From NCBI GenBank assembly GCA_003223165.1, contig QHXZ01000020.1, positions 1-33,020 on the forward strand: a stretch of DNA of 33,020 nt. Reading direction: 5' to 3'. This stretch comes from Acidobacteriota bacterium. Its GTDB lineage: Bacteria > Acidobacteriota > Polarisedimenticolia > Gp22-AA2. The stretch's first letter is position 1; each line of letters begins with the position of its first letter. The notes beneath the pieces were generated by a model that worked only from the letters and a program-made list of their open reading frames with translations, was not told where the DNA came from and did no database searches. Position numbers and translations under genes: made by a program. Shown here piece after piece: positions 1 to 10,925 of the stretch.

Positions 1-122
1 CGGCGCCATGTGCTGCCCCAGGTCTGCACGGCGGCCCCCAGGCCGATCGACACCACCGCGATGCCGATCATCAGGATGATCAGCAGGCCGCCCGCCTCCC
101 CGGAACGCAGCCTGGATGGCAC
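1..122 (-). CDS. Partial pseudopilin-like / single-TM protein (3' end outside window)
   Basis: Manual reverse-strand translation gives VPSRLRSGEAGGLLIILMIGIAVVSIGLGAAVQTWGSTWR from GTG at 122 with GGAGG just upstream. Hydrophobic N-terminal segment; follows pseudopilin genes on the same strand. Confidence 0.45.
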   Translation of the reverse strand, partial: MPSRLRSGEAGGLLIILMIGIAVVSIGLGAAVQTWGSTWR

Positions 123-135
123 GCTCACCTCCGAC

Positions 136-957
136 TCACGGGATGTTGATCAGCAGTGGAAGCGCGATGCTCTTGAATCCCCCCTGGGTCGAGGCGACGA
201 TCTCGCCCTGGCACGGCTTGTTGCCGCCGCACTGGGCCGGGCAGGTGCTGCTGGGAGTGAAGACCGTTCGCGCCTCTCCCTGCGAGTCGGTCGTCGGTTG
301 CGGAGGGACGAAGGAGCCGCTGAAGGTATTCGAGCCGGACACATTGTTCTGCAGGGCGAACACGATGGTCAGCCCGGGGATCCCGTTATCGCTCGCATCC
401 TTCGCGGTCGCCACAAGGCAGACCTGCTGCGTGCAGCTCGCAATGTCCGTGGAGCTCAGGGAGCACCCGTTGCTCGTCGTGTCGAGATTCAACGTGATCT
501 GGCTGAGGTTCCCGTTCACCGTGCTGAGGGACAGAGGGGTCGCGCTGGCCGCTCCCGAACGGGCATTGACCTGCGTCGTCGTCGAAGTAATGAGGTTGAC
601 TTGGGCGTTTCCGAACCTGTCTGTCCTGACGGGATTGCTGCCGATGATCTGCGGATTGGACGTGTCGCCTATGAAGAGGAGGCCGGCCGTGCTGTTGAAC
701 CTGACGTCCTGGCCGGAGAGCGGGACTCCCAGCTTGCTCGCCACCGTGGCGGTGATAATCGCCGTTCCGCACGTCGTGACATTGAGCAGATTGATGCAAT
801 CGGGGGTCGAGGCGAGAACGACGTTGGTCGGCGTCGCCTGCAGGGTGATCGTCGCTCCGTCCGGCGCGATCACGTCCGACTTCTGGCAGCCCGCGATGGC
901 GAATGTCAGCAGAAGGGCCGCGGCCTGCGCCGCGCGGCGGCCTGTGCTCGTGTTCAT
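136..957 (-). CDS. Lipoprotein with bacterial Ig-like (Big_1/invasin-type) repeats
   Basis: MNTSTGRRAAQAAALLLTFAIAGC lipobox; repeats such as ITATVASKLGVPLSGQDVRFNSTAGLL and TDRFGNAQVNLI. Start placed at 957 (AAGGAG SD) because a promoter lies at 979-1007, inside the longer ORF. Confidence 0.7.
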   Translation of the reverse strand: MNTSTGRRAAQAAALLLTFAIAGCQKSDVIAPDGATITLQATPTNVVLASTPDCINLLNVTTCGTAIITATVASKLGVPLSGQDVRFNSTAGLLFIGDTSNPQIIGSNPVRTDRFGNAQVNLITSTTTQVNARSGAASATPLSLSTVNGNLSQITLNLDTTSNGCSLSSTDIASCTQQVCLVATAKDASDNGIPGLTIVFALQNNVSGSNTFSGSFVPPQPTTDSQGEARTVFTPSSTCPAQCGGNKPCQGEIVASTQGGFKSIALPLLINIP

Positions 958-978
958 GAAACTGGCTCCTTTCAAGAG

Positions 979-1007
979 AATATACCCCCTCGGGGTCGCC
1001 CCCACAA
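979..1007 (-). promoter_or_regulatory. Predicted sigma70-type promoter: TTGTGG-N17-TATATT
   Basis: Reverse complement of 1002-1007 (TTGTGG) and 979-984 (TATATT), 17-nt spacer, just upstream of the lipoprotein start. Confidence 0.5.
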
Positions 1008-1055
1008 CCTCATCCGTCCGATACGCCCGGCGTCAGTCCCATGACGGGGATCGCC

Positions 1056-1445
1056 TCACCAGTCGCTGTAGCGCGACCCGTCGATCGCCGTCCCGTCGCT
1101 GCCGCTGTGCACGTCGACGATGCCCCCCGCGGCCTGGGGATCGTCCTCGTTCGTCTCGGCCTGCACCGTGGCCCAGGTCGAGTCCGCGTTGGTGAACGGG
1201 TCGACCGGGATCTTGCGGATGTAGCCGCTCTCGACCAGCGTCTGCAAGGACTCGGGGTACTTCCCTTTGTCGGCGAAGTACTGGTCGATCACGTCGCGCA
1301 GGATGTACAGGTCCTCCTTGAGGACCGCCTCCTTGGCCTTCAGCGGCGTCTGGCGCAGCTGCACCGCCGCGATCCCGGCGATGATGCCGATGAGCGTCAC
1401 GACGATGAGCATCTCGATGAGCGTGAAGCCGCGTTCGTGGCGCAT
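1056..1445 (-). CDS. GspG-like type II secretion pseudopilin
   Basis: MRHERGFTLIEMLIVVTLIGIIAGIA prepilin motif; ATG overlaps the stop of the upstream pseudopilin gene. Confidence 0.85.
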   Translation of the reverse strand: MRHERGFTLIEMLIVVTLIGIIAGIAAVQLRQTPLKAKEAVLKEDLYILRDVIDQYFADKGKYPESLQTLVESGYIRKIPVDPFTNADSTWATVQAETNEDDPQAAGGIVDVHSGSDGTAIDGSRYSDW

Positions 1446-1927
1446 CACCAGTCCTTGTACTTGGTGCCGTCGAGGGCCTTGCCGCCCGCGGTCGTGAAGA
1501 CGTCGTACACGTTCTCGTGCCCCCACGACGAGGAGTCCGGGTCGTCCTGGTACGAGCGCAGGCCCCAGTCGTACGAGCTGGTCATCGGGTCGAGGGGGAT
1601 GCGCCGCATGAACTTGATCTTCGCCCCCAGCGCCTTGTTGTTCTCGACCCCCTTGACCAGCGTTTCGAGATCGGGGGGGTAGCATTCCGAGTCGACCCCC
1701 TCCTTGGCGATCACCCCCGTGTCGCAGAATTTCTTGTACTGGTCGATCGCGGTGCGCATGGTCCGCAGCGCCCGGCGCAGCTCCAGCTCCTTCTGCCTCT
1801 TGACGGCGAACTTCACCGTCGGGATGGCCGCCCCGGCGAGCACCAGCATCACGGTGATCGCCACCAGGAGCTCGATCATCGTGAAGCCGCGCGGCGCGGG
1901 CGCGCGGCGCGTTGCGCATCGTCCCAT
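1445..1927 (-). CDS. GspG-like type II secretion pseudopilin
   Basis: RGFTMIELLVAITVMLVLAGAAIP prepilin cleavage/methylation motif, 160 aa. Confidence 0.85.
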   Translation of the reverse strand: MGRCATRRAPAPRGFTMIELLVAITVMLVLAGAAIPTVKFAVKRQKELELRRALRTMRTAIDQYKKFCDTGVIAKEGVDSECYPPDLETLVKGVENNKALGAKIKFMRRIPLDPMTSSYDWGLRSYQDDPDSSSWGHENVYDVFTTAGGKALDGTKYKDW

Positions 1928-1943
1928 CCTCGCGGCCTCCCTC

Positions 1944-4277
1944 CTACTGCACCACGACCGTCATCCCCATCTTCTGGGATGGCAGCGGGCTGGCGGCCGG
2001 ATCGAGCACCGCCAGATCGCTGAACGACAGCGAAGTCGTCCCGGGCTTCTTGGGACGGAAGGTCAGGTCGATGAGCGTTCCCTGGCCGCTCATGCCGGGC
2101 CGGCTCCCCTGGCGCGACAACCCGACGATCACCTCGCGCCCTCCCGACCCGAGGGTCGCCAGAACGAAGGCCGGCGCGCCGTCCTGGCTCAGGAACGGGG
2201 AGGTGCCGGAGAAGCTGACGAACTCGAGCGCCTCCGGGTCGAAGCCGAGATGGAACGGCACGCTGCCGACGCCCGACGCGCCGCTGATCGACACGCTCAC
2301 GGTGAACGGCTGCCGGAGCCTGGCCGTCAGGTACGACGGGTTCAGCGACACGGTCGCGGGACCCGCGGGCGGCTTGTGCGTTTCAGAGGGAGACGGGGCG
2401 GGCGTTGGGGTCGGCGAGGGGGCGGGCGGTTCCGGCTCCTCGGCCTCGGGCAGTTCGGACCCCGGCGCGGGCGCGCCGCCCGGCAGGAGCGCCCCTTGCG
2501 GCTGCGCCTCCTCGACGGTCGGCTCGGCGCTGCCCGGCGGCGCCGGCGCCTCCTCCTGGGCCTCGAAGGGCGAGGGGCCGAAGGCGCTCGTCTTGCTGGA
2601 GCCCTTGAGCCCGATGTCCTGGTCGGTGCCGATCCAGAGGGGCGTCAGGGTCAGGACGATGTCGGTCTGCTGGATGTTCGTCTCGGTGTTGCCGAAGATG
2701 CGGCGCACCACCGGGATGTTCGACAGCCCCGGCAAGCCCGACATCGACTTGCGCTCCTCCTCCCGGATGAGGCCGGCCAGCAGGTTGGTCTCGTTGTCCT
2801 TCAGCCGGATGGTGGTGTCGATCTCGCGCGTGCCGATGATCGGCTGCGTCAGGCCGCCTCCCGCCGCGACCTGGCCGGCCAGGGAGGAGACTTCCACCTT
2901 CAGCTTGAGGGTGATCTCCTTGTTGTGGTGCACCCGCGGCTCGACGTCGATGTTGATGCCGACGTTCTGGTAGGTGAACGAGGTGATCGGCACCCCCACC
3001 GTCCCGCCGACGGTCGGGGCGGCGTTGAAGGTGGTGGTCGGGATCGGAATGCGGTCGCCGATGCGCACGGTGGCCTTCTCCCCCTCGCTCACCCGCAGCT
3101 GCGGCTTGGCCAGCACCTGCGCGTCGGCGTCGGTCTTCAGGAAGTTCACCACCACGCCGGGAATCGGGCCGAGCAGGTACGACCCGGACTGCTTCAGGAG
3201 GCCCAGGTTGTTGAGGGGCACGGAGGCGCCGCCGCCGTAAGTCAGGTTGATCTGCTTGCCGCTGCTGCCGCCCGATCCGAACAGGACGATGCCCAGGTTC
3301 TGCAGCATGGTGCGGTTCAGCTCCAGGAGCTCGATGTCGACGATCAGCTCCGACTTCGCCTTGTCGTTCGACTCGATGATCTTCTGGGCCACCTGCACCC
3401 GGTCGGGGGTGTCGCGGATGGTGATCGAGTTGAGGCGGTCGTTCTGCGCCAGCTGGCGGGCGTCCAGGAGCGTGCGCAGCAGGACTTGCACATCCTTCAC
3501 GTCGGCGTTGCTCAGGTAGAAGGTCTGGATGACGAGGTCGTCGTACTCCTTGTGCTTCTGCTGGTTGTCGTCCGCCACCAGGATCGTGTTCTCGTCCCAG
3601 ATCTTGTAGAAGTGCTTGTTCATGGCCATCAACGTGTCGAGGGCGCGCTCGAACGTCACGTCCGCCAGGTCGATCGAGATCTTCTTGTTGAGGTCGAGGC
3701 GCTCGTCGTAGATGAAGTTGATCCCCGACGCCTTCGAGAGCGCGTCGTAGATCTTCTTGATGGTCTCGTCCTTGAAGCGCAGCACGATGGGGATGTTCGA
3801 CTGCGGGTTGAGGCGCGGCGCCTGCCGCCCCGGCGCGGCCCTGGCCTTGCGCTTGGCCTTCTCCATCTCGCTCAGGTCCTGGCTCTGCAGCTTCTGCCAC
3901 TCGGAGAGCGCCTTGGCCAGCTCGTTGGCGGCGTACTGGTGCGACGGGTCGAGTTAGACCACCTGCTGGAACTCGTGCACGTAGGCCTGTCCCTTGACGA
4001 AGTGGTCCTGGGCCGCCTTCTGCTTGGCGCGCGACAGGGCGACCTTGTAGCGCGTGCTGTCCGGCTTCCCGGCCACGGCCCTGGAGAGGTAGAGCACCGC
4101 GCGGTCGTAGTTCTCCCCCCTCATCTCCCTCTCGCCGACCCGGTAGGAGCGGCCGGTGGCGCAGGCCGCCTGCACGAGCGGCACCGCCAGGACGAGCGCG
4201 GCGGCCGCCCGGGCCCACGGCCGCGCCCGCGATCCTTCGCCCTGCCGTCCTTTGGTGGATCCTCTCACTCGACTCAC
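1944..4277 (-). pseudogene. GspD/PilQ-family secretin with N-terminal TPR-like segment and C-terminal cohesin-like domain; interrupted by in-frame TAA at 3954-3956
   Basis: ORFs 3954..4277 and 1944..3866 are in the same frame and read ...YVHEFQQVV*LDPSHQYAANELAKALSEWQKLQSQDLSEMEKAK.... Secretin core: VQVLLRTLLDARQLAQNDRLNSITIRDTPDRVQVAQKIIE, VLAKPQLRVSEGEKATVRIGDRIP, ETNLLAGLIREEERKSMSGLPGLSNIPVVRRIFG. C-terminal region resembles cohesin. Confidence 0.85.
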
Positions 4278-4290
4278 CTCCCTTCCCCCT

Positions 4291-4941
4291 TCAGTAGGAA
4301 CTGCTCATCGGGAGCGTCTGCGACTCTCCCTTGAACTGCGGATCGGTGAAGCCGAACTTGATCGACTCGTAGCCGATCTCCAGGATCTTGATCCCCTTCT
4401 CGACCTCGTCCCCCTGCCGCGCGAAAATCATGTCGGTGCCGTTGTGCAGCACGGCGATCTTGTGATCGGACGGACCGATGTAGCCGATGAACTTGTAGTT
4501 GATCGGGGGCGGCTGCGGCCTGGGAGGCGGCGGGGGGGGCGGCGGCGGGGTGGGGGTGGCGTTGGCCATCGCCTCCTGCACCGCCTTCTGCCGGGCCGCT
4601 TCCTCCTCCATCGCCTTGCGACGGGCCTCCTCCGCCCTGCGCTGCGCCTCCTCGATCGCCGCCTTCTCCGCCGCCGTGAGAGGCGGCGGGGGCGGCGGCG
4701 CGATCACCCCGAACTGGAAGATGTTCCTGCCGGAAGGGTCGTACCCCGGGCGCGGGGCGGAGAGCGAGGCCCATTGCACCGGGTAGACCCTGAGGGTGGT
4801 GATGTCGGCGCGCCCGCCGGACCCCCCGCGCGCCGCGGGGGCCCGGCCCCCCGTCGTGTCGACGGACAAGTTCCACCAGGCGACGATCGCCATCACCGCC
4901 AGCAGGACGCCGAGCAGGATCTCCTTCTGCTTTCGCTTCAT
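4291..4941 (-). CDS. PilP/GspC-like pilus assembly protein with TM helix and proline-rich/charged linker
   Basis: N-terminal TM (ILLGVLLAVMAIVAWW); LTAAEKAAIEEAQRRAEEARRK helix; poly-Pro; C-terminal INYKFIGYIGPSDHKIAVLHNGTDMIFARQGDEVEKGIKILEIGYESIKFGF. Position between pilO-like and secretin genes. Confidence 0.65.
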   Translation of the reverse strand: MKRKQKEILLGVLLAVMAIVAWWNLSVDTTGGRAPAARGGSGGRADITTLRVYPVQWASLSAPRPGYDPSGRNIFQFGVIAPPPPPPLTAAEKAAIEEAQRRAEEARRKAMEEEAARQKAVQEAMANATPTPPPPPPPPPRPQPPPINYKFIGYIGPSDHKIAVLHNGTDMIFARQGDEVEKGIKILEIGYESIKFGFTDPQFKGESQTLPMSSSY

Positions 4942-4953
4942 GGCCTCATGCCT

Positions 4954-5562
4954 TCAGGCCCGCCGCGGCGGCGGCTGGACCTCGCCCTCGGGCGGACGGA
5001 AGTAGGTCGAGATGCGGATCGTCAGGCTGAGCATCGCGCCGCCCTCCTTGGCCCCGGTCAGCTGGACCTCGTCGACGATCAGCAGGTGGTCCGACTTCTC
5101 CACCCGGCTGATGAACTGCCGCAGGTTCGGATATCCCCCCGTCAGCGGGAAGGAGATCTGGAAGCGGGTCAGGCCGGTCCCCTGCATCGCCTCGGTGGTG
5201 AAGTCGACCGCCTCGGGGTCGATGCGGAACTCCTCGGCGATGGCACGGATCTCCTTCTGGATGGAGGTCATCCTCTCGGCCTGCGTCCCGAGGCGGTGGG
5301 CGTAGAAGTCCGCCAGGCGCTCCGTCTCTTCGTCATAGCGCCGGACCAGGTCGCGCATCGTCTCGCAGCGCTCGCTCTGCAGCTTGAGGGCGCGGCGCAC
5401 CTCGTTGCCTCCGCTCTGGAGCTCCTCGAGGGCCCGCAGCCTCGGCCGGTTCAAAAGGAGGTAGAAGCCGGCGTTCAGCAGGAGGAGCGCGCCGAGAACC
5501 CCGGCGATCCAGCCGAGGTCCTCGCGCAGGTCGAGACCGCGCTTGAGCGGCCGGATCTTCAC
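4954..5562 (-). CDS. PilO-like pilus assembly protein
   Basis: One N-terminal TM then coiled-coil and ferredoxin-like region (FQISFPLTGGYPNLRQFISRVEKSDHLLIVDEVQLTG); located after pilN. Confidence 0.75.
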   Translation of the reverse strand: MKIRPLKRGLDLREDLGWIAGVLGALLLLNAGFYLLLNRPRLRALEELQSGGNEVRRALKLQSERCETMRDLVRRYDEETERLADFYAHRLGTQAERMTSIQKEIRAIAEEFRIDPEAVDFTTEAMQGTGLTRFQISFPLTGGYPNLRQFISRVEKSDHLLIVDEVQLTGAKEGGAMLSLTIRISTYFRPPEGEVQPPPRRA

Positions 5563-6938
5563 GGCTTGCGCTCCTCCGGAGCGAGCGGCTCCTCGACGAC
5601 CGGTTTCTCGCCGATCGGCTCGCCGCCCCCGATGGCGACGACGGTGTACAGCCCGCTCCCCTGGCGGCTCACCCGGTGGCCCGCGGCGCGGCTGACGGCC
5701 GCGATCGCGTCGTCGAGCCTCTTGCCTCGCAGGTCGACCGTGACGCGCGCCCCGCGGTCCACCGCCGGGTCGATCTGGAAGCGCACACCGTGCGCCCGGG
5801 ACAGCGCTTCGTACACCTCGCCCACCGGGCGCGCCGCGAAGGTCAGCGGCACGTCGAGGCGCACCGCGGGCGTGGCGGCCGGTCCGCCCGCCCGCACGGG
5901 GGCCGTGGGATCGGCCGGGACGGTCAGGCGCGCGGCAGCCTGGGCCGTCGCGGTCACCGGCGCCGCCGGCGACCGCGCCGGCGGAGCGGGCACGGGCGGA
6001 TCGGGCCTGGCCGCACCCCCCGCGGCCGCCTCGTGCGGGGCCGGCTTGCGGTCATGGGATCCCTTGGGCGCGCCGTCGGACGGAAGGGCGTAGCCGGGCG
6101 GCACGTAGATCCCGCCCGGCGCCGCGACCAGGCGCGCCAGCCCGGCCGCGCCGCGCGGCCGCCCGTCGCGCCCCACCGTGCCGCGCGGCGCAGGCAGGCC
6201 GGCCGGCGCGCCGCGCGCCTCCGGGGCCGGTCCGGGCTTCGCGGGCGCCGGAGTCGCCGCGGAGGCGGCGGCCTCCTTGGGCGGCGCGCCGCTGGCGGCC
6301 ATGGCGGGTCCCGCCGGCATCGCGGCCGCGGGCGCCCCGCCCTGGACGGTCACCGCCTCCGGGGCCGCGGGCGGGGCGGGCGGCAGGTAGTCGAAGTTCA
6401 GGGCGAAGGTGATCTCGGGCCGGCTCGGGTTGAGCTTCCGCTCGTTGGCCGGGTAGACGCGCGCGAAGCGCCGGTCCTTGAGCAGGGTGTCCTGCAGGGT
6501 GTAGAGGGCGATGTGGTTCTTCGCCACCCCCTGCGCGCTGATGATGATGCCGTCCTCCTTGAAGGAGGGGCGCAGCGAGGTCATCATGACGTCGGGCGGC
6601 ACCACCGCCTCGAGGGTGTTGAACAGCTGCGTCCAGGAGAACCCGCGCCTCACGATCAGGTCGTTGGCGAACTTCCCCTGGTCGTAGACGCGCTTGAAGT
6701 CGCGCGCCTGGATCTCCTTCGCCAGCCGGCGCTCCTCGGTCTCGAGCCCCGCCAGGCGGGAGCGGTAGTCGCCCTCCAGCCCCTGAAGCTCGCTGTAGCG
6801 GCTGGAGTAGTTCAGGTAGACGTAGAGGTTGTAGGTCGTCGTCAGGACGAGCGCCGCGGCGAGTCCGGCGACGACCGAGCCGACGACCCGGTTGTTGCGG
6901 AACGGCCGTGTCGCCAGGTTGATGGCCAGCGCCCTCAC
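5559..6938 (-). CDS. PilN-like protein with C-terminal secretin STN-like domain
   Basis: GTG start: VRALAINLATRPFRNNRVVGSVVAGLAAALVLTTTYNLYVYL (PilN-type). C-terminal [63 protein letters not shown] resembles STN. Start overlaps the pilM stop (GTGA). Confidence 0.7.
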   Translation of the reverse strand: MRALAINLATRPFRNNRVVGSVVAGLAAALVLTTTYNLYVYLNYSSRYSELQGLEGDYRSRLAGLETEERRLAKEIQARDFKRVYDQGKFANDLIVRRGFSWTQLFNTLEAVVPPDVMMTSLRPSFKEDGIIISAQGVAKNHIALYTLQDTLLKDRRFARVYPANERKLNPSRPEITFALNFDYLPPAPPAAPEAVTVQGGAPAAAMPAGPAMAASGAPPKEAAASAATPAPAKPGPAPEARGAPAGLPAPRGTVGRDGRPRGAAGLARLVAAPGGIYVPPGYALPSDGAPKGSHDRKPAPHEAAAGGAARPDPPVPAPPARSPAAPVTATAQAAARLTVPADPTAPVRAGGPAATPAVRLDVPLTFAARPVGEVYEALSRAHGVRFQIDPAVDRGARVTVDLRGKRLDDAIAAVSRAAGHRVSRQGSGLYTVVAIGGGEPIGEKPVVEEPLAPEERKP

Positions 6939-7972
6939 GAGCGCCTCCCCACGATCGCCCCCGCCGCCGGGGCCGCGAGCGAGGCGTTTTCCGCGTCGAG
7001 GGCGAGCGGCGCCGCGACCGGCAGCACCTGCAGGAGATCGAGCGGCTCGATGGGGCAGCCGACCTCGACCGCGGCCGCGGCGAGGACCTCGTCGCGCGGC
7101 AGGCCGCAAACGCGCAGGTAGGCGCGGCCGATGCCGCGCCCCAGGAGCTTCTCCTGGTAGAAGGCCAGCGAGGTGTAGATCTCGCGCCGGATGCCCGCCG
7201 GGCCGCCGCCCTCGCCCGCCTCGGCGGCGTGGGGCTTGCAGCGGTAGAAGATCAGCTCCTCGCCGCGGAACAGCAGCAGGGACAGGTACTGTCCGGTGAC
7301 GTTCAGGAAGAGGGTGTCCTTCGCGTCGCCCGGCTGCGGCTCCAGGCGGCCGCGGAACAGGTTGTACAGCTCGAAGGTGGACAGCCCGACGAGCCCCGGC
7401 CAGTAGCCGGAAGCGCTGAGCAGCGCCTCGTACTGCTCGACGACGGCGCGGTGCATGAACACGGCCAGGACGTTGCCGCCGGCGGCGGCCGTCCCCGGCG
7501 CCGGGGCGCCGCCCGGGAGCATCAGGTCCAGGACCGCCTCGTCCGGCTTGAACGGCAGCGACTTGGCCATGCGGAAGCGCACCAGCGCGACCAGCTCGCG
7601 GCGCGTGCGCGGGAAGGTGGCGAAGGCGAGCAGGGCGACGCGGGCGACGTGGTCCGGCAGGAGCAGCGATACGCGCGGCTCGCCGGTCGCCACCTTGGGC
7701 AGGATCGCCCGCAGGGCCAGGGCCACCGGCTCCAGCACCCGGACGTTCGGGCGGACCAGGGAGGGCTCGATGGCGCCTTCCGGGAGGCTGCGCGACTCCA
7801 CGGCGCACAAGCGCAGCGCCCCGTCCTTGCGGTCCGGCTCCACCCGCACGCCGGTGATGCGCCCCGGGTCGATGTCGATGGCCACGCCCGGGAAGCGCGG
7901 CGGCCGGCGAGGCTCGAGGCTCGCGCCCTCGAAGAGGGCGTCCAGGTTCTTCACCATGTCCAGGAGAGGCAC
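6935..7972 (-). CDS. PilM-like actin-fold pilus assembly protein
   Basis: FPGVAIDIDPGRITGVRVEPD...VSLLLPDHVARVALLAFATFPRTRRELVALVRFRMAKSLPFKPDEAVLD; precedes pilN. Confidence 0.75.
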   Translation of the reverse strand: MPLLDMVKNLDALFEGASLEPRRPPRFPGVAIDIDPGRITGVRVEPDRKDGALRLCAVESRSLPEGAIEPSLVRPNVRVLEPVALALRAILPKVATGEPRVSLLLPDHVARVALLAFATFPRTRRELVALVRFRMAKSLPFKPDEAVLDLMLPGGAPAPGTAAAGGNVLAVFMHRAVVEQYEALLSASGYWPGLVGLSTFELYNLFRGRLEPQPGDAKDTLFLNVTGQYLSLLLFRGEELIFYRCKPHAAEAGEGGGPAGIRREIYTSLAFYQEKLLGRGIGRAYLRVCGLPRDEVLAAAAVEVGCPIEPLDLLQVLPVAAPLALDAENASLAAPAAGAIVGRRS

Positions 7973-7997
7973 GTCGACTCCTCCGCTCCGTCCCGCC

Positions 7998-9665
<1,668 letters not shown>

Positions 9666-9675
9666 GCCGGCCTCC

Positions 9676-10890
9676 TCAGTACTGCGACTGCGCGTACGAG
9701 CGCAAAAGCGGCAGGTAGATCGCCAGGAGCATCCCGCCCACCACGAAGCCCATGCCGATGAGCATGACGGGCTCGAGGAGCGCAATCACCGTCCCCAGAA
9801 GGGTCTCGGTCTCCTCGTCGTAGAAGTCGGCGACGTTGGCCAGCATCTCGTGCAACGAGCCGGTCGACTCTCCGACCTTGGTCATCTCGATGGCGATGTC
9901 GTTGAACAGGCGGGTCTCGTCCAGCGACTCCCACAGGCTCTCCCCCTCCCGCACCTTGCGCTCGACATCGAGGAGGCGCGCCTCGAAGTCGCGGTTGCCC
10001 ACGGCCCGCGCCGAGATCCCGAGCGCGGTCACCACCGGGATGCCCCCCGAGATGAGCGTGCCGAGCGTGCGCATGAAGCGCGACACCGCGAAGCGCTGCC
10101 AGATCCCCCCGACCAGCGGGACGCGCACCTTGATCCGGTCGAAGCCCAGCCGCCCCTTCTCGGTGCGCGCCCAGGCGCGCCCTCCCAGCACCCCCGCCAC
10201 GATCGCCACCAGCAGGTACGGCAGGTTCGTGGTCAGGAGCGCCGAGACCGACACGAGGACCCGCGTGATGAGCGGCAGGTCGGAGCCGAAGTCGGCGTAG
10301 AACTCGGTGAACTTCGGGATCACGAAAAGGATCAGCACGATGATGACCCCGAACGACAGCACCATCAGGAAGGCCGGGTAGATCAGCGCCGCGACCACCT
10401 TGCGCTTCAGGTTCATCATCGTCTTCTGGTAGGCGATGAAGCGCTGCAGGACGGTGGCCACCTCGCCCGAGCGCTCCCCCGAGGCCAGGGTGGAGGAGTA
10501 GATCTTGGGGAACATCTCCCCCTGGGCGTCGAACGCCTCGGACAGCGCGGCGCCCCCCCGCACCCGGTCCCGCACGTCCGCCAGCGCCTTCGAGAAGACC
10601 GGGTTCTTGCGCCGCTCCAGGAGGATGTCGAGGCTGCCGATGATCGGCAGCCCGGCGCGGATGAGGGCCGCCAGCTCCTGGTTGAAGAGCAGGAACTCCT
10701 TCATCTTGACCGTACGCTTGCGGCCGAAATCCGGCAGCAGTCCGGCCAGGCCGCTCTTGCGGCGGATGCCGAACACCAGGTACTCCCGGCCCTGCAGCTC
10801 GGCCAGGAGCGCCTTCTCCGACTCGGCGGTGAAGGTGCGCTCCGTGACGGTCCCGTCGCTGGTCCCCACCTTGGCGATGAACTCCGGCAT
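9676..10890 (-). CDS. PilC/GspF-family inner-membrane platform protein
   Basis: MPEFIAKVGTSDGTVTERTF...FLLFNQELAALIRAGLPI...LASGERSGEVATVLQRFIAYQ...LEPVMLIGMGFVVGGMLLAIYLPL. Confidence 0.92.
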   Translation of the reverse strand: MPEFIAKVGTSDGTVTERTFTAESEKALLAELQGREYLVFGIRRKSGLAGLLPDFGRKRTVKMKEFLLFNQELAALIRAGLPIIGSLDILLERRKNPVFSKALADVRDRVRGGAALSEAFDAQGEMFPKIYSSTLASGERSGEVATVLQRFIAYQKTMMNLKRKVVAALIYPAFLMVLSFGVIIVLILFVIPKFTEFYADFGSDLPLITRVLVSVSALLTTNLPYLLVAIVAGVLGGRAWARTEKGRLGFDRIKVRVPLVGGIWQRFAVSRFMRTLGTLISGGIPVVTALGISARAVGNRDFEARLLDVERKVREGESLWESLDETRLFNDIAIEMTKVGESTGSLHEMLANVADFYDEETETLLGTVIALLEPVMLIGMGFVVGGMLLAIYLPLLRSYAQSQY

Positions 10891-10925
10891 CCGTCCTCCC
10901 GGCCGGCGGCGCGCCGGCGCGGACC

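Noticed and set aside
1704-4334. 876-aa plus-strand ORF opposite the secretin
   Set aside because: Antisense shadow ORF; minus strand carries the recognisable secretin and pseudopilins.
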